Assembly (NCBI GenBank): GCA_025464275.1
Contig: JAODGR010000024.1
Coordinates: 1-26,518, forward strand
DNA length: 26,518 nt
Origin: Methanosarcinales archaeon
Lineage (GTDB): Archaea > Halobacteriota > Syntropharchaeia > Alkanophagales > Methanospirareceae
Reading direction: 5' to 3'
A program made the translations under genes and the position numbers. Of the stretch, positions 6,386 to 14,275 are shown piece after piece; positions within the stretch are counted from its first letter, which is position 1; each line of letters starts with the position of its first letter. The notes beneath the pieces are model-generated. The model did no database searches. It was not told the DNA's origin and worked only from the letters and a program-made list of their open reading frames with translations.

Positions 6386-7742
6386 GAGTAACGAGAGTGT
6401 GGTGGTCATAGGCGGTGGCATTGCAGGCATACAGGCGGCAAGTGAGCTGGGAGCCATGGGATTCCATGTGTATCTCCTGGAGAAGGAGCCTTCGATAGGC
6501 GGGCGAATGGCTCGTCTCAACCGGATATTCCCCACAAATGAGTCCGCTATCTCCATACTGGAGCCGAAGATGCAGGCACTCAGCAGCAGCGGTAGTAAGA
6601 ACGTGGAGCTCATCACGTACGCGGAGATTGTGGATATAAGAGGTTCTGCGGGCGATTTTGAGATCACCATAGAGCGCAAGCCACGGTATGTGGATATGAA
6701 TAAGTGCACAGGTTGCCAGCGGTGTACAGAGGTATGCCCGGTGGAGTTGCCGGACGGATACAATGAAAACCTCGGTACACGTAAGGCTATTTATATACCA
6801 CATGCCCGTGCGGTTCCCCGCTGCGCGGTCGTGGATATGGAGAATTGCCTCCGATTCTATGCGAATGGGGGAGAGAGTGAGAAATGCCATGCGTGTATAG
6901 ATGCATGTGAATATAATGCGATAGATTTCACCCCGCAACCTGAACCGGTGGAGAAGCGTATCGAGAAGTTGAGAGCGGGCGCTGTGATTGTGGCTGTGGG
7001 CTCTGCAACCTATGACCCCGAACCGGATAACGATTATGGATACGGGCTGCTGGATGATGTGATAACCACAATGGAGTTTGAGCGACTTACTGCGCCCGAT
7101 GGACCCACCGGTGGGACGCTCATCAGACCTTCAGACTGCCGTGAGCCCATGCGTGTGGGGTTCATCAACTGCGTGGGTTCACGCGATGTAAGAAAGAATG
7201 TATACTGCTCAGGTGGTGTATGCTGCATGGAGAACATAAAGAATGCAATACTGCTGAAGGAGAAGCGTCCGGATGTCAGGTGTTACATATTCTATATTGA
7301 CATAAGAGCGGTCTTCAGGGGTTATGAGGAGTATTATACACGTGCACGCGAACTCGGGATCAGGTTCATTCGTGGCAGACCGGGGGAAGTGATGAAGAAC
7401 GAGGCGGGCAATCTCGTGATAAGGGTAGAGGATACGATGAAAGGAGTGGTGAGGAACATAGAGGTAGAGCTGGTCGTTCTTGGGACTGGCTTCGTACCGG
7501 GTGCAGATATTGAGAGACTGGCGGAGATGCTGAATATCCCGGTTGCGGATGACGGGCTATTTCAGGAACGGCATTCCAGAGCAGGACCTGTGGATACGGA
7601 CCGTGGAGGGATATTCATAGCAGGTACCGCCGCGGGTCCGAAGGACATCGCATTTGCACTCATTCAGGGCAGTAGTGCGGCAGCGAGGGCTGCATCCACT
7701 CTCTTCTCCCTACCCTCTCCAGGAAGGCATCATCCACAATGA
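6375..7742 (+). CDS. hdrA: short HdrA-like FAD/iron-sulfur protein
   Basis: The 455-residue protein has an N-terminal Rossmann FAD motif (VVVIGGGIAGIQAA, about residues 9-22) and an inserted two-cluster ferredoxin domain: Cys111, 114, 117, 121 and Cys158, 171, 174, 178. The rest is the thioredoxin-reductase-like core, ending in the second FAD motif GGIFIAGTAAGPKDI. Canonical HdrA (about 650 residues) also has an N-terminal Fe-S domain and a C-terminal ferredoxin; both are missing. The position where HdrA usually has DCSxCILTPK reads NESAISILEPK, so those cysteines are gone too. The ATG at 6375 follows GGTGAT (6359-6364); GTG 6360 and ATG 6363 are alternatives. Partner: MvhD. A role in electron transfer or confurcation with Hdr-type complexes is inference. 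Confidence 0.88.
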   Translation: MRDKSNESVVVIGGGIAGIQAASELGAMGFHVYLLEKEPSIGGRMARLNRIFPTNESAISILEPKMQALSSSGSKNVELITYAEIVDIRGSAGDFEITIERKPRYVDMNKCTGCQRCTEVCPVELPDGYNENLGTRKAIYIPHARAVPRCAVVDMENCLRFYANGGESEKCHACIDACEYNAIDFTPQPEPVEKRIEKLRAGAVIVAVGSATYDPEPDNDYGYGLLDDVITTMEFERLTAPDGPTGGTLIRPSDCREPMRVGFINCVGSRDVRKNVYCSGGVCCMENIKNAILLKEKRPDVRCYIFYIDIRAVFRGYEEYYTRARELGIRFIRGRPGEVMKNEAGNLVIRVEDTMKGVVRNIEVELVVLGTGFVPGADIERLAEMLNIPVADDGLFQERHSRAGPVDTDRGGIFIAGTAAGPKDIAFALIQGSSAAARAASTLFSLPSPGRHHPQ

Positions 7743-8400
7743 ATTGCCCGTTCAGCGTTTTGTCATCCCATACGGTATGCCATCTCACAATCCGGATTCT
7801 CCCGTCAAAGAGCGGGCAGTTAATGACCAGGGTTTCAAACTCGCCACCCTCGCCCACCGTGGATACGCGGCACCGGTGGCATAAATCGCACAGTTCGCGT
7901 AATGCATCACGGTCCATCAATCGCCCAAGCCACTCATCAGAGAGCCCATAAGCGGCAACTGCGGTTATTATCACCTCGAAGCCGGCATCGAACATCTCCT
8001 GCCAGAGTGCTCTCGGGTCTCTACCCCAGAGAGGTGTTACACTCTCCAGTTCAAGCTCCTCACATATCCGCTCTATCCTGCTCCTCTGATAATTGGAGTA
8101 TATCGCCCCTGATACCACACCCTCTATCCCGTATCTTATTTTCGCCTCACGTAGAGCCTGTCTCAGCACATCGAGCTCCTCCTCCCTCGCTCCCACTGTG
8201 GAACGTAATATCAGTGGTAGATGCATCGCCCTCGCCTGCAGTCTCACGAGCTCTATATTTGGTAGATGATACATGTATGATTCTGGATTGAGCGATTTAA
8301 CGGTGACGAGTAGCCGAATTTCGTGACCCTGCCTCATCCTGGCTGTGTAGGTTGCGTATATGCTGTCTTTACCACCGGAGACCAGTGCTGCCAGTTTCAT
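7660..8400 (-). CDS. dph6: diphthine-ammonia ligase (Dph6 family)
   Basis: The family performs the last, ATP-dependent amidation of diphthine on elongation factor 2. The 246-residue protein begins MKLAALVSGGKDS, the PP-loop of N-type ATP pyrophosphatases (SGGKDS at 8-13). It continues with the diagnostic VSGAIYSNYQRSRIERICEE block and a GEGGEFETLV motif near the C-terminal part. The ATG at 8400 is chosen because a longer open frame upstream would run into ccmB, whose stop is five bases away; GAGGA precedes this ATG. The last 28 codons overlap the 3' end of the HdrA-like gene on the opposite strand (83 bp), and the final HTVWDDK... to CPE tail is longer than usual for the family. Confidence 0.88.
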   Translation of the reverse strand: MKLAALVSGGKDSIYATYTARMRQGHEIRLLVTVKSLNPESYMYHLPNIELVRLQARAMHLPLILRSTVGAREEELDVLRQALREAKIRYGIEGVVSGAIYSNYQRSRIERICEELELESVTPLWGRDPRALWQEMFDAGFEVIITAVAAYGLSDEWLGRLMDRDALRELCDLCHRCRVSTVGEGGEFETLVINCPLFDGRIRIVRWHTVWDDKTLNGQFIVDDAFLERVGRREWMQPSLPHYCPE

Positions 8401-8405
8401 TATCC

Positions 8406-9086
8406 TCACTCCTCGAGCACGAACCCGAATGTGAAGGTCATTACCGCGGTGAGCGTGAGCAGGAAAGCGGTCAATAGCTGCAGTTCGGGCATTATATCTA
8501 ACAGCATGTAACCTGGAGTGAGGAGTTTCTTCGTCGCTTTCACCGAGATGAGGAGTACGGGGAAGCATGAGGGTATGAGCAGGAAAGAGAGCAGCATGGT
8601 CTTACCCTCGGAGAACATCACGAGCCCGGAAATAAAAGAGCCTGCAAATGCGAGACAGATGGCACCGAGTATGCATACGAGTAATATAGCCGGTAATTGC
8701 ACCCCTAAACTGATATTCATGAAGATGACCGCTGCTGGAATGAGTACACATTCCACGAGCAGGAGTAGCACAGTGCCATAGATGATTTTGCCTCCGAGGA
8801 TAGCCATAGGAGAGCAGGGCAGTGTCTTCAAACCACCAAGTGTGCCACGGTCTGCCTCGCGTATGAAGGAGGTGGTGAAGGTGAGGATGCTGGTGAAGAA
8901 GAGGATCACCCAGATCGATGCAGCAGCCACTTCAGGCTCTACCCTGGTGCCGGATGCGAAACTGCAGATGAGGATAGAACCCAGTGAGAATGAGAGTATT
9001 GATATGAGCTCGTAAGGGCGTCTGAACTCAATTCGCAGGTCCTTCTCCGCAATGCCCAGTGCTCCCCTCTGGAATGTCACTCCCAT
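8406..9086 (-). CDS. ccmB: heme exporter/cytochrome c maturation permease CcmB
   Basis: The 226-residue integral membrane protein has about six hydrophobic segments. Its cytoplasmic motif READRGTLGGLKTLPCSPMA, followed by ILGGKI, is characteristic of CcmB, the membrane subunit of the CcmAB(CD) ABC complex of cytochrome c maturation system I. The start follows the shikimate kinase stop by 24 nt and the stop is five bases from Dph6, so the three genes look co-transcribed. CcmA, CcmC, CcmE and CcmF are not in the window, so the partners must lie elsewhere. Its presence implies c-type cytochromes, as in ANME and related archaea and unlike most hydrogenotrophic methanogens. Confidence 0.85.
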   Translation of the reverse strand: MGVTFQRGALGIAEKDLRIEFRRPYELISILSFSLGSILICSFASGTRVEPEVAAASIWVILFFTSILTFTTSFIREADRGTLGGLKTLPCSPMAILGGKIIYGTVLLLLVECVLIPAAVIFMNISLGVQLPAILLVCILGAICLAFAGSFISGLVMFSEGKTMLLSFLLIPSCFPVLLISVKATKKLLTPGYMLLDIMPELQLLTAFLLTLTAVMTFTFGFVLEE

Positions 9087-9110
9087 CTCTCACACCTTAC
9101 ACTATTCACC

Positions 9111-10037
9111 CTACACCCTACCCTCCGGTTCTGAACCGGGTTTGTGTTTGTATAGAGGTACATTATTTATCTTCGCCTTTATCACCCGCCCCTCCATTTC
9201 CAGCTCGCGCCATGCATTGTATAAGTCAATTTCAGCTTCACCTGCCACTGCTCTATCTATGAGAGCCACGAAAGAAGGACCGGTACCCGATAAGCTCACG
9301 CCACGTATATTTGGGTTGCATTCCAGCGCTTTCAACATCGGCTCCGGACTGAAATTCAACGCTGCGCAATACAGAAATCCATTCAATGTCATTGCCTCCT
9401 CAAATTCGCCTCTCAGAGCGAGTTCATAAGCAATCTCCACCCATGGTGCTATCAGCCGTGACCGCCTCACATCGGTATCAGCGGTGAATGCCTTCTCCTC
9501 GGGTACGAAGATGAGCACATCTGAGTCCTTCTCCACACGCTTTATCAGTTCATTATTCCTGTTGTCGGTTATCACGAACCCGCCGAGCAGAGAAGCGCAT
9601 GCGTCATCGAAAGCGCCGGTGATCGAGACACCCGTGTCCAGTGCCGCATTCACTCCTATCCTTATCGCGTCCAGAGCATCCATCTCTTCCCCTATTGCAT
9701 CCAGTGTGGCAACCACGGTGGCATTTGCCGCTGCACTGCTGCTCTTCAGCCCACTTCCTGCCGGTATCTCACTCCGTGTGCATACGTACCCGGATGGTGG
9801 CATATCGAACCTCTTCAGTACCAGTTCCACACATCGCTCTATCAATCGTGTATCGGCACTTCTTCCATCACTCCCCGCTTCTCCTTCGATGTGCCCCTCT
9901 ATACCCTTGAAATCCGTTCCAAGTTCCACTTCCGCATGCGTCCAGAGGGTGATACCGAATGCAGACCCTTTATATGTGGCTATTGCATTTATTACCGTTC
10001 CTGCACCACTGGCTTTGCCGTGCCCCTTCGCATTCAT
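9111..10037 (-). CDS. aroK: shikimate kinase, archaeal GHMP type
   Basis: It phosphorylates shikimate at O3 in aromatic amino-acid synthesis. Archaea use a GHMP-superfamily enzyme unrelated to bacterial AroK. The 308-residue length is typical. The substrate/ATP loop PAGSGLKSSSA lies at 92-102, the GVSITGAFDDACASLLGG block near 145-162 distinguishes the family from homoserine and mevalonate kinases, and SGTGPSFVAL forms the third GHMP motif. A TATA element centred near 10064, about 27 nt upstream of the ATG, suggests a leaderless mRNA; no ribosome binding site is visible. It heads a minus-strand run with ccmB and dph6 that has no shared pathway. Confidence 0.92.
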   Translation of the reverse strand: MNAKGHGKASGAGTVINAIATYKGSAFGITLWTHAEVELGTDFKGIEGHIEGEAGSDGRSADTRLIERCVELVLKRFDMPPSGYVCTRSEIPAGSGLKSSSAAANATVVATLDAIGEEMDALDAIRIGVNAALDTGVSITGAFDDACASLLGGFVITDNRNNELIKRVEKDSDVLIFVPEEKAFTADTDVRRSRLIAPWVEIAYELALRGEFEEAMTLNGFLYCAALNFSPEPMLKALECNPNIRGVSLSGTGPSFVALIDRAVAGEAEIDLYNAWRELEMEGRVIKAKINNVPLYKHKPGSEPEGRV

Positions 10038-10060
10038 CTATCCATTCATCAATAAGTACA

Positions 10061-10070
10061 AATATATAGA
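10061..10070. promoter_or_regulatory. TATA element shared by aroK and the flavin-reductase gene
   Basis: An AATATATAG element lies between the divergent genes. Leftward it sits about 27 nt from the aroK ATG (leaderless start). Rightward it predicts transcription near 10090, which excludes the ATG at 10085 and supports the downstream ATG at 10127 with its strong ribosome binding site. Confidence 0.5.
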
Positions 10071-10126
10071 CGCACATATAGGATATGATACAATACGTAC
10101 GGAATGTAGAAGTAGAGGAGGAAGAG

Positions 10127-10687
10127 ATGGAACTGGGAGTGAATGCATACCCGAAATTGCTCGTTCGCCCTGTGGTGGTGATTACCACGGTCTCGGAGAG
10201 GGGGATAGCAAATGCCGCGCCTTTCAGTTTTAACTCGCCCATAAGCTTTGACCCACCCCTGTATGGGTTCTCCTGCAGTCCTGCGCACGACACATGGAGG
10301 AATATCCAGGCTAACGGTGAGTTCGTGGTGAATGTGGTGGATAAGAACTTTGGTGAGCTCATGCATGTGCTGGAAACCGACTATCCCTATGAGGATGATG
10401 AGCTGAAGCATGCCGGACTGACGGAAGAGCGAGCGGAGCAGGTGAGACCACCGCGGATAAAAGAAGCGATAGCGTGGATAGAATGCAGGCTCGAGGATAG
10501 TTTCGAGCTGGGTGACCATATCTGGGTTGTAGGACGGGTGCAGTCGGTGGGTGTGCGAGATGAGTGGTGGAGCGTAGAGGGGAAGGAAGGTATAATGGAC
10601 GTGGAGAAAGCAAATCCATTATGCCACATCGCCGGTGAGTTCTTCGCAGTGGATGCAAGAGGAGCGAAGTACGAGCGGGCGAGATGA
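10127..10687 (+). CDS. flavin reductase-like FMN-binding split-barrel protein
   Basis: The 186-residue protein belongs to the flavin reductase/flavoredoxin-like family (FMN-binding split barrel). Supporting blocks are RPVVVITTVSERGIANAAPFS, the SFDPPLYGFSC strand, and the helix WRNIQANGEFVVNVV. These proteins bind FMN and act as flavin reductases or electron carriers in anaerobes; the specific partner is unknown. The start at 10127 has GGAGGAAG (10117-10124) just upstream. An in-frame ATG at 10085 would add 14 residues, mostly acidic, and lies before the predicted transcription start. The 3' end overlaps the frame of the downstream ubiquitin-fold gene. Confidence 0.87.
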   Translation: MELGVNAYPKLLVRPVVVITTVSERGIANAAPFSFNSPISFDPPLYGFSCSPAHDTWRNIQANGEFVVNVVDKNFGELMHVLETDYPYEDDELKHAGLTEERAEQVRPPRIKEAIAWIECRLEDSFELGDHIWVVGRVQSVGVRDEWWSVEGKEGIMDVEKANPLCHIAGEFFAVDARGAKYERAR

Positions 10688-10928
10688 AGGCGGAGAGGGA
10701 GTCAGGGTCAGCGTCAGGGTCAGCGTCAGGGTCAGAGCAGGAGCTGGGAAGGGTGTGGAGGTGGAAGTTTCAATCCCGGAGAGGTCTACCTACGAAGACC
10801 TGCTTGCACATCTAAAGCTCAATCCAGTGGAGGTCATTGTACTCTGTAATGGCAGGGTGGTACCGGAGGATGAGCAGGTTGACTCCGATGCCGAGATAGA
10901 GGTTATCAGAATAGTCTCTGGTGGTTAA
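10653..10928 (+). CDS. MoaD/ThiS-like ubiquitin-fold protein (possible sulfur carrier or SAMP)
   Basis: The 91-residue protein ends in VSGG, the C-terminal di-glycine used by MoaD, ThiS and archaeal SAMPs for adenylation and thiocarboxylation or for conjugation to lysines. The core (GKGVEVEVSIPERSTYEDLL, then VIVLCNGRVVPEDEQVDSDAEIEVIRIVSGG) is a typical beta-grasp fold. Upstream of it lies a stretch alternating VRVS, encoded by a 12-nt tandem repeat, which could extend the first strand or be a non-conserved leader. The start is uncertain: ATG 10653 or GTG 10635, both inside the flavin-reductase gene. No E1-like or MoaE gene is adjacent, so molybdopterin, thiolation or protein-tagging roles cannot be separated. 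Confidence 0.75.
   Translation: MQEERSTSGRDEGGEGVRVSVRVSVRVRAGAGKGVEVEVSIPERSTYEDLLAHLKLNPVEVIVLCNGRVVPEDEQVDSDAEIEVIRIVSGG
10701..10735 (+). repeat. 12-nt tandem repeat, about 2.9 copies
   Basis: The unit GTCAGGGTCAGC is repeated perfectly twice and then 11 of 12 bases, starting 13 bases after the flavin-reductase stop. It is translated as VRVS units in the ubiquitin-fold gene. The 12-nt period preserves reading frame when copy number changes. Confidence 0.8.
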
Positions 10929-10936
10929 AAAAAAAA
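10927..10936 (-). terminator. poly-T tract terminator for the Fe-alcohol dehydrogenase gene
   Basis: Ten consecutive A on the plus strand are ten T on the minus strand, 22 nt beyond the alcohol dehydrogenase stop. Archaeal RNA polymerase terminates at such U-tracts without needing a hairpin. The tract also forms the tail of the convergent ubiquitin-fold gene stop (TAA at 10926-10928). Confidence 0.6.
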
Positions 10937-10958
10937 GCGGAGGAGAATAGGTTAACGG

Positions 10959-12113
10959 TTACCACATGCGCTCCAGTATCTTCCTCGCATCTTCGAGCCC
11001 CATCTCTCGCGGATTACGCTTCAGATAGCCCTTCTCCTGCACCACCGCTTCCGCCAGCTCCGGCAGGTCTTCCTTCGGCACACCCAGCTGTGATAACCTG
11101 GCAGGTAATTCCAGCCGCTCTATCATCCCCCTCACATGTGCTACCACCTTTGATGCCGCTTCTGCACCTCCTTCTCCCACCAGTGCCATTGCCATCGCCT
11201 TCATCCTCTCGCCTGCCACCGGAGCATTATACTCCATGATATGTGGCAGAGTGAGTGCAGCAGAGAGACCATGAGGCACTTTATATCTCGCACCAAAGGA
11301 ATGAGCAATTGCATGCCCGGCGATAACGCCCGCGTTCCCAAATGCTATGCCCGCCAGCATCGCTGCTAATGACATCTCCATACGCGCATTGAGGTCATCA
11401 CCGTGTGAGAAGACCTGCTCAAGGTTGTTACTTATCTTCCTCATGGCTTCCAGTGCAAATGAATCGGTCAGTGGATTTGCACCGCGGGATAGAAATGCCT
11501 CTATCGCATGGCTCAATGCATCCATACCGGTGAAAGCCGTCACACGCGGTGGCATAGTAGCAGTGAATGAGGCATCGATAAATACGACATCGGCGAGATT
11601 ATAGGGGCTTGCTATCGCCTTCTTCTTGCCCTCTGCAATCACCAGTGCAAAAGGTGTGGCTTCAGAGCCGGTACCGGCGGTGGTGGGAATCAGAATCTTG
11701 GGTACGCCTGGATTGGTAATCTTGTTGGCACCCAGGAATGCACTCGCTTCCTGCCCGGGATTGGCTGCCGCGGCTGATGCCACCTTCGCCATATCCAGTA
11801 CGCTTCCGCCACCTATGCCCACAATCAGGTCGTAATTAGCCCCCGAGGTTGATGCAGTAACAACCTCATCAGCGGTGGACAAAGTGGGCTCAGAAGTGAC
11901 CTTATCGAAGATATCCACCTCCAAGACCTCTCTCAGAGGCTCCTCCACCTTCGCACATAACCCCCTCTCCTCCATCGTCTTATCAGTAACGATGAGTGCG
12001 CGTTTCGCACCCAGCATCTTCGCTTCTGCACCTATCTTATGGGCTATTCCACTGCCAAAGACCACCCGCTTTGGCTGCTGAACCGTATAATACATCTCCA
12101 TTGCCATTGCCAT
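10959..12113 (-). CDS. iron-containing alcohol dehydrogenase
   Basis: The 384-residue NAD(P)-dependent group III alcohol dehydrogenase has the N-terminal nucleotide domain with GIGGGSVLDMAK (GGGS at 101-104) and a C-terminal helical metal domain. Metal ligands fit the family: Asp198 and His202 (GMDALSHAIEAF), His267 (AGHAIAH) and His281 (VPHG). The reaction is reversible oxidation of a primary alcohol, 1,3-propanediol or a related substrate to the aldehyde; specificity cannot be read. The N-terminus MAMAMEM comes from repeated ATGGCA hexamers, so the start could be any of the methionines at 1, 3, 5 or 7; GGTGAGGA precedes the first. The gene has its own A/T-rich promoter region and a poly-T terminator. 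Confidence 0.93.
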   Translation of the reverse strand: MAMAMEMYYTVQQPKRVVFGSGIAHKIGAEAKMLGAKRALIVTDKTMEERGLCAKVEEPLREVLEVDIFDKVTSEPTLSTADEVVTASTSGANYDLIVGIGGGSVLDMAKVASAAAANPGQEASAFLGANKITNPGVPKILIPTTAGTGSEATPFALVIAEGKKKAIASPYNLADVVFIDASFTATMPPRVTAFTGMDALSHAIEAFLSRGANPLTDSFALEAMRKISNNLEQVFSHGDDLNARMEMSLAAMLAGIAFGNAGVIAGHAIAHSFGARYKVPHGLSAALTLPHIMEYNAPVAGERMKAMAMALVGEGGAEAASKVVAHVRGMIERLELPARLSQLGVPKEDLPELAEAVVQEKGYLKRNPREMGLEDARKILERMW

Positions 12114-12183
12114 CTCATCCTCACCCCCTCTTCTCCTCTCTCCTCTCCTGCTATGGGTATACTATAACATAGATGTGTAAGGG

Positions 12184-12197
12184 TATAATTATATTTC
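12184..12197 (-). promoter_or_regulatory. putative TATA region for the Fe-alcohol dehydrogenase
   Basis: On the minus strand AAATATAATTATA lies in the 106-nt gap after the radical SAM gene. A start about 25 nt downstream would leave a leader of roughly 50 nt that contains GGTGAGGATGAG before the ATG. This makes the dehydrogenase a separate transcription unit. Confidence 0.45.
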
Positions 12198-12219
12198 ACG
12201 TACACTGGTGCATGTTTAA

Positions 12220-13812
12220 CTAACCCGCGCGCCTGAGGTCAGGTATATCTGGATTGAACCATCTGCTCACTTCATGGCGGGCGGTCGGTGGCTCACCCTT
12301 CAGCATCTTGTTCACATACTTCTGCAATGCTCTTGCCATACGTGTGGCGGCGAGACTGAGCAGCCAGCTCTTCATACTCCTATCCTTCCTGTACATCCTC
12401 AACAGTCGGGGTACCACCTTCAGGTCGTGGTCCACGCATTCGCCCATCAGTTGCCAGTGCTCAGGTGTCATCCGTCGCATATTGAACGATTCTTCAGTGT
12501 CCAGTGCAGAGCCGCGCATTGATACGAAGTTCATCGGCACTATAAGGGATAGTGTAGAGGTCTTCTTAAGGTCTTCCACCAGTTCTATGCTCTTAATGAC
12601 ATCGTCAGCGGTCTCACCCGGGAGTCCATTTATCAGTGTTGCAGCACAGATCCAGTGGTTGTCATCGAGGATACCAAAAGCCTGGAGTACGATCTCGCGC
12701 CAGCGCTCCGGCGGTGACGGTAACGCTTTACCCCTCATGTGTCTCCCGATCAGCCGAGGACTGCCTGTCTCTATTCCAGTCTGTGCACCCAGCCAGTTCA
12801 TGCTCTCGACCCTTGAATAGCACATCTCTGCTATCGCCTTAACGAGCCCGGGGTTATGATAGACGGTGGCGAGGGCTATGTGACTCGTGCCAATGTCTCT
12901 GAGTCCATCGATACCGGTAACAGTTCTGAAGAGCTTCAATACCCGCGCTTCATCTGGTGCTATCCCCTTAGCGCCGTACCTGAGCACATCCTCGGAATGG
13001 AGGCAGATGGAGGTCTGACCTGCCATTATGTTCGTCTTCACATCCCTTACGATATGCTCTATCGACTGGTACCGGAGGCGCTGCATGTTCGGCGTGCAGA
13101 ATGAGCAGCCACGCCCACAACCCCTCCCTATCTCCACCAGACCATGAATCGTGGCACCGCGGATATTTGGAATCTCATCCGGGTCTGGCTCCTTACCCTT
13201 TATTATCCTCGGCAGTCGCTCGCCTTCCAGTATCCTCCGGAACATCTCAGGTACCGTGATCTCACCCTCGCCAAGATGGACATAATCAATATTCAGTTTG
13301 TCCATAAGCTCTTCATCAGCCAACTGCCATGCCGCTTTACCTCCTGCCACGACAATCTTCTCTTTCATCACCGGCTTCTTCATCAATTCAAAGAACTTCA
13401 CACGGTTGTACGGAGGTCCGGTATTGAGCATATCAACGAACTCCGAAGTAGGTGGATTAATACCCAGGAAATCGTGCCCGCTAACGCCTATTATCTCCGT
13501 TCTGCTGCCTGCCATGCGCTCCAAATCTCGTGGATGCACAACAGCGACCTCGTCGGGACCGAATACTTCAGCCAGTGATGCCTCCATGACCCTCAGCCCG
13601 AAATCGGCATAGAGTGCACGCCCGTTCTTACGGGGTACCGGGGGCGCCCATACACTGAAATAGAACCAGTCGGGGATGATACCGCGAGGCATGCAGGTGG
13701 AGAAGCCCACGAATATACCCCACCGGTACCTGCTCATCATCGTCTCATCAGCGGTGAGCACAATCCTGGGATTGAGATTGAGAGGATGTCTATCCATCAT
13801 CGTGAATTTCAT
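12220..13812 (-). CDS. B12-binding-type radical SAM protein
   Basis: The 530-residue protein of the COG1032-like class has an N-terminal cobalamin-binding-like Rossmann region (about 60-210), then the radical SAM cluster motif CGRGCSFC (Cys232, Cys236, Cys239) that binds the [4Fe-4S]/SAM pair. A TIM-barrel half and a helical C-terminal extension with many Arg/Lys follow. A canonical DxHxxG cobalamin motif is not seen; the nearest is SGHDFLG at 111-117, so base-off B12 binding is doubtful. Substrate unknown: methylation or ring chemistry on a lipid, tetrapyrrole or protein are options. It starts three bases after the regulator stop, with GGAGGAAT inside the regulator end as ribosome binding site, so regulator and enzyme are translationally coupled. 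Confidence 0.85.
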   Translation of the reverse strand: MKFTMMDRHPLNLNPRIVLTADETMMSRYRWGIFVGFSTCMPRGIIPDWFYFSVWAPPVPRKNGRALYADFGLRVMEASLAEVFGPDEVAVVHPRDLERMAGSRTEIIGVSGHDFLGINPPTSEFVDMLNTGPPYNRVKFFELMKKPVMKEKIVVAGGKAAWQLADEELMDKLNIDYVHLGEGEITVPEMFRRILEGERLPRIIKGKEPDPDEIPNIRGATIHGLVEIGRGCGRGCSFCTPNMQRLRYQSIEHIVRDVKTNIMAGQTSICLHSEDVLRYGAKGIAPDEARVLKLFRTVTGIDGLRDIGTSHIALATVYHNPGLVKAIAEMCYSRVESMNWLGAQTGIETGSPRLIGRHMRGKALPSPPERWREIVLQAFGILDDNHWICAATLINGLPGETADDVIKSIELVEDLKKTSTLSLIVPMNFVSMRGSALDTEESFNMRRMTPEHWQLMGECVDHDLKVVPRLLRMYRKDRSMKSWLLSLAATRMARALQKYVNKMLKGEPPTARHEVSRWFNPDIPDLRRAG

Positions 13813-13815
13813 CTT

Positions 13816-14253
13816 TCATTCCTCCTCTTTCCCCTCTGTCTTCTCTGCTGCATGCTCTACGCGCTTCAAATAAGCCATTGCATGTTCTATCTTACAGTTG
13901 AGGTGTTCAAGCTCTTTTACTCCCTCCAGGTCTTTACCGAGCTGACTCAGGTAGTCCTTGATACGGTCAAGCTCAGCCTTTATCAGAGCCACGAAATTGA
14001 TGTTCGCGATGTAGAGGTTCTTCCTGAAACGCCTCACACGGTCGACCAGCCCCATCCGTATGAGCGTATTGAGGTAATTGATGATGGAGGAATAGGCATA
14101 GCTGGTCCTTTTTCCTATCTCCTCCGCGGTGAGTGGCTCGCGGGTGGTGGCGAGTACTGCATAGACCATACTGCAACCCTCACTAAATCCCCAGTTCATC
14201 ATCATGGCTTTCATTCGCCTCACCGCTCGCTCGATTGACTCATCGTTCTTCAT
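13816..14253 (-). CDS. GbsR/MarR-like winged-helix transcriptional regulator
   Basis: The 145-residue protein has the GbsR-type block MMNWGFSEGCSMVYAVLATT, followed by PLTAEEIGKRTSYAYSSIINYLNTLIRMGLV, a winged helix with the recognition helix in YSSIINYLNTL. A C-terminal coiled-coil dimerisation helix (about 85-140) ends in an acidic KTEGKEEE tail. The ATG at 14253 is chosen: the open frame extends to an ATG at 14274, but the TATA element at 14276-14286 lies about 27 nt from 14253, predicting a leaderless start there. It probably controls the radical SAM gene it is fused to in the operon and possibly itself. Confidence 0.82.
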   Translation of the reverse strand: MKNDESIERAVRRMKAMMMNWGFSEGCSMVYAVLATTREPLTAEEIGKRTSYAYSSIINYLNTLIRMGLVDRVRRFRKNLYIANINFVALIKAELDRIKDYLSQLGKDLEGVKELEHLNCKIEHAMAYLKRVEHAAEKTEGKEEE

Positions 14254-14275
14254 TGCGGGTATAATATATATCATA

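Noticed and set aside
8401..8568. 57-codon N-terminal extension of Dph6.
   Set aside because: It overlaps the ccmB coding end in another frame, and the PP-loop ATPase domain begins at the ATG at 8400 as in homologues.
10701..10735. Tandem repeat considered as a CRISPR or telomere-like element.
   Set aside because: Units are 12 nt without spacers and are translated in frame as part of a beta-grasp protein gene.
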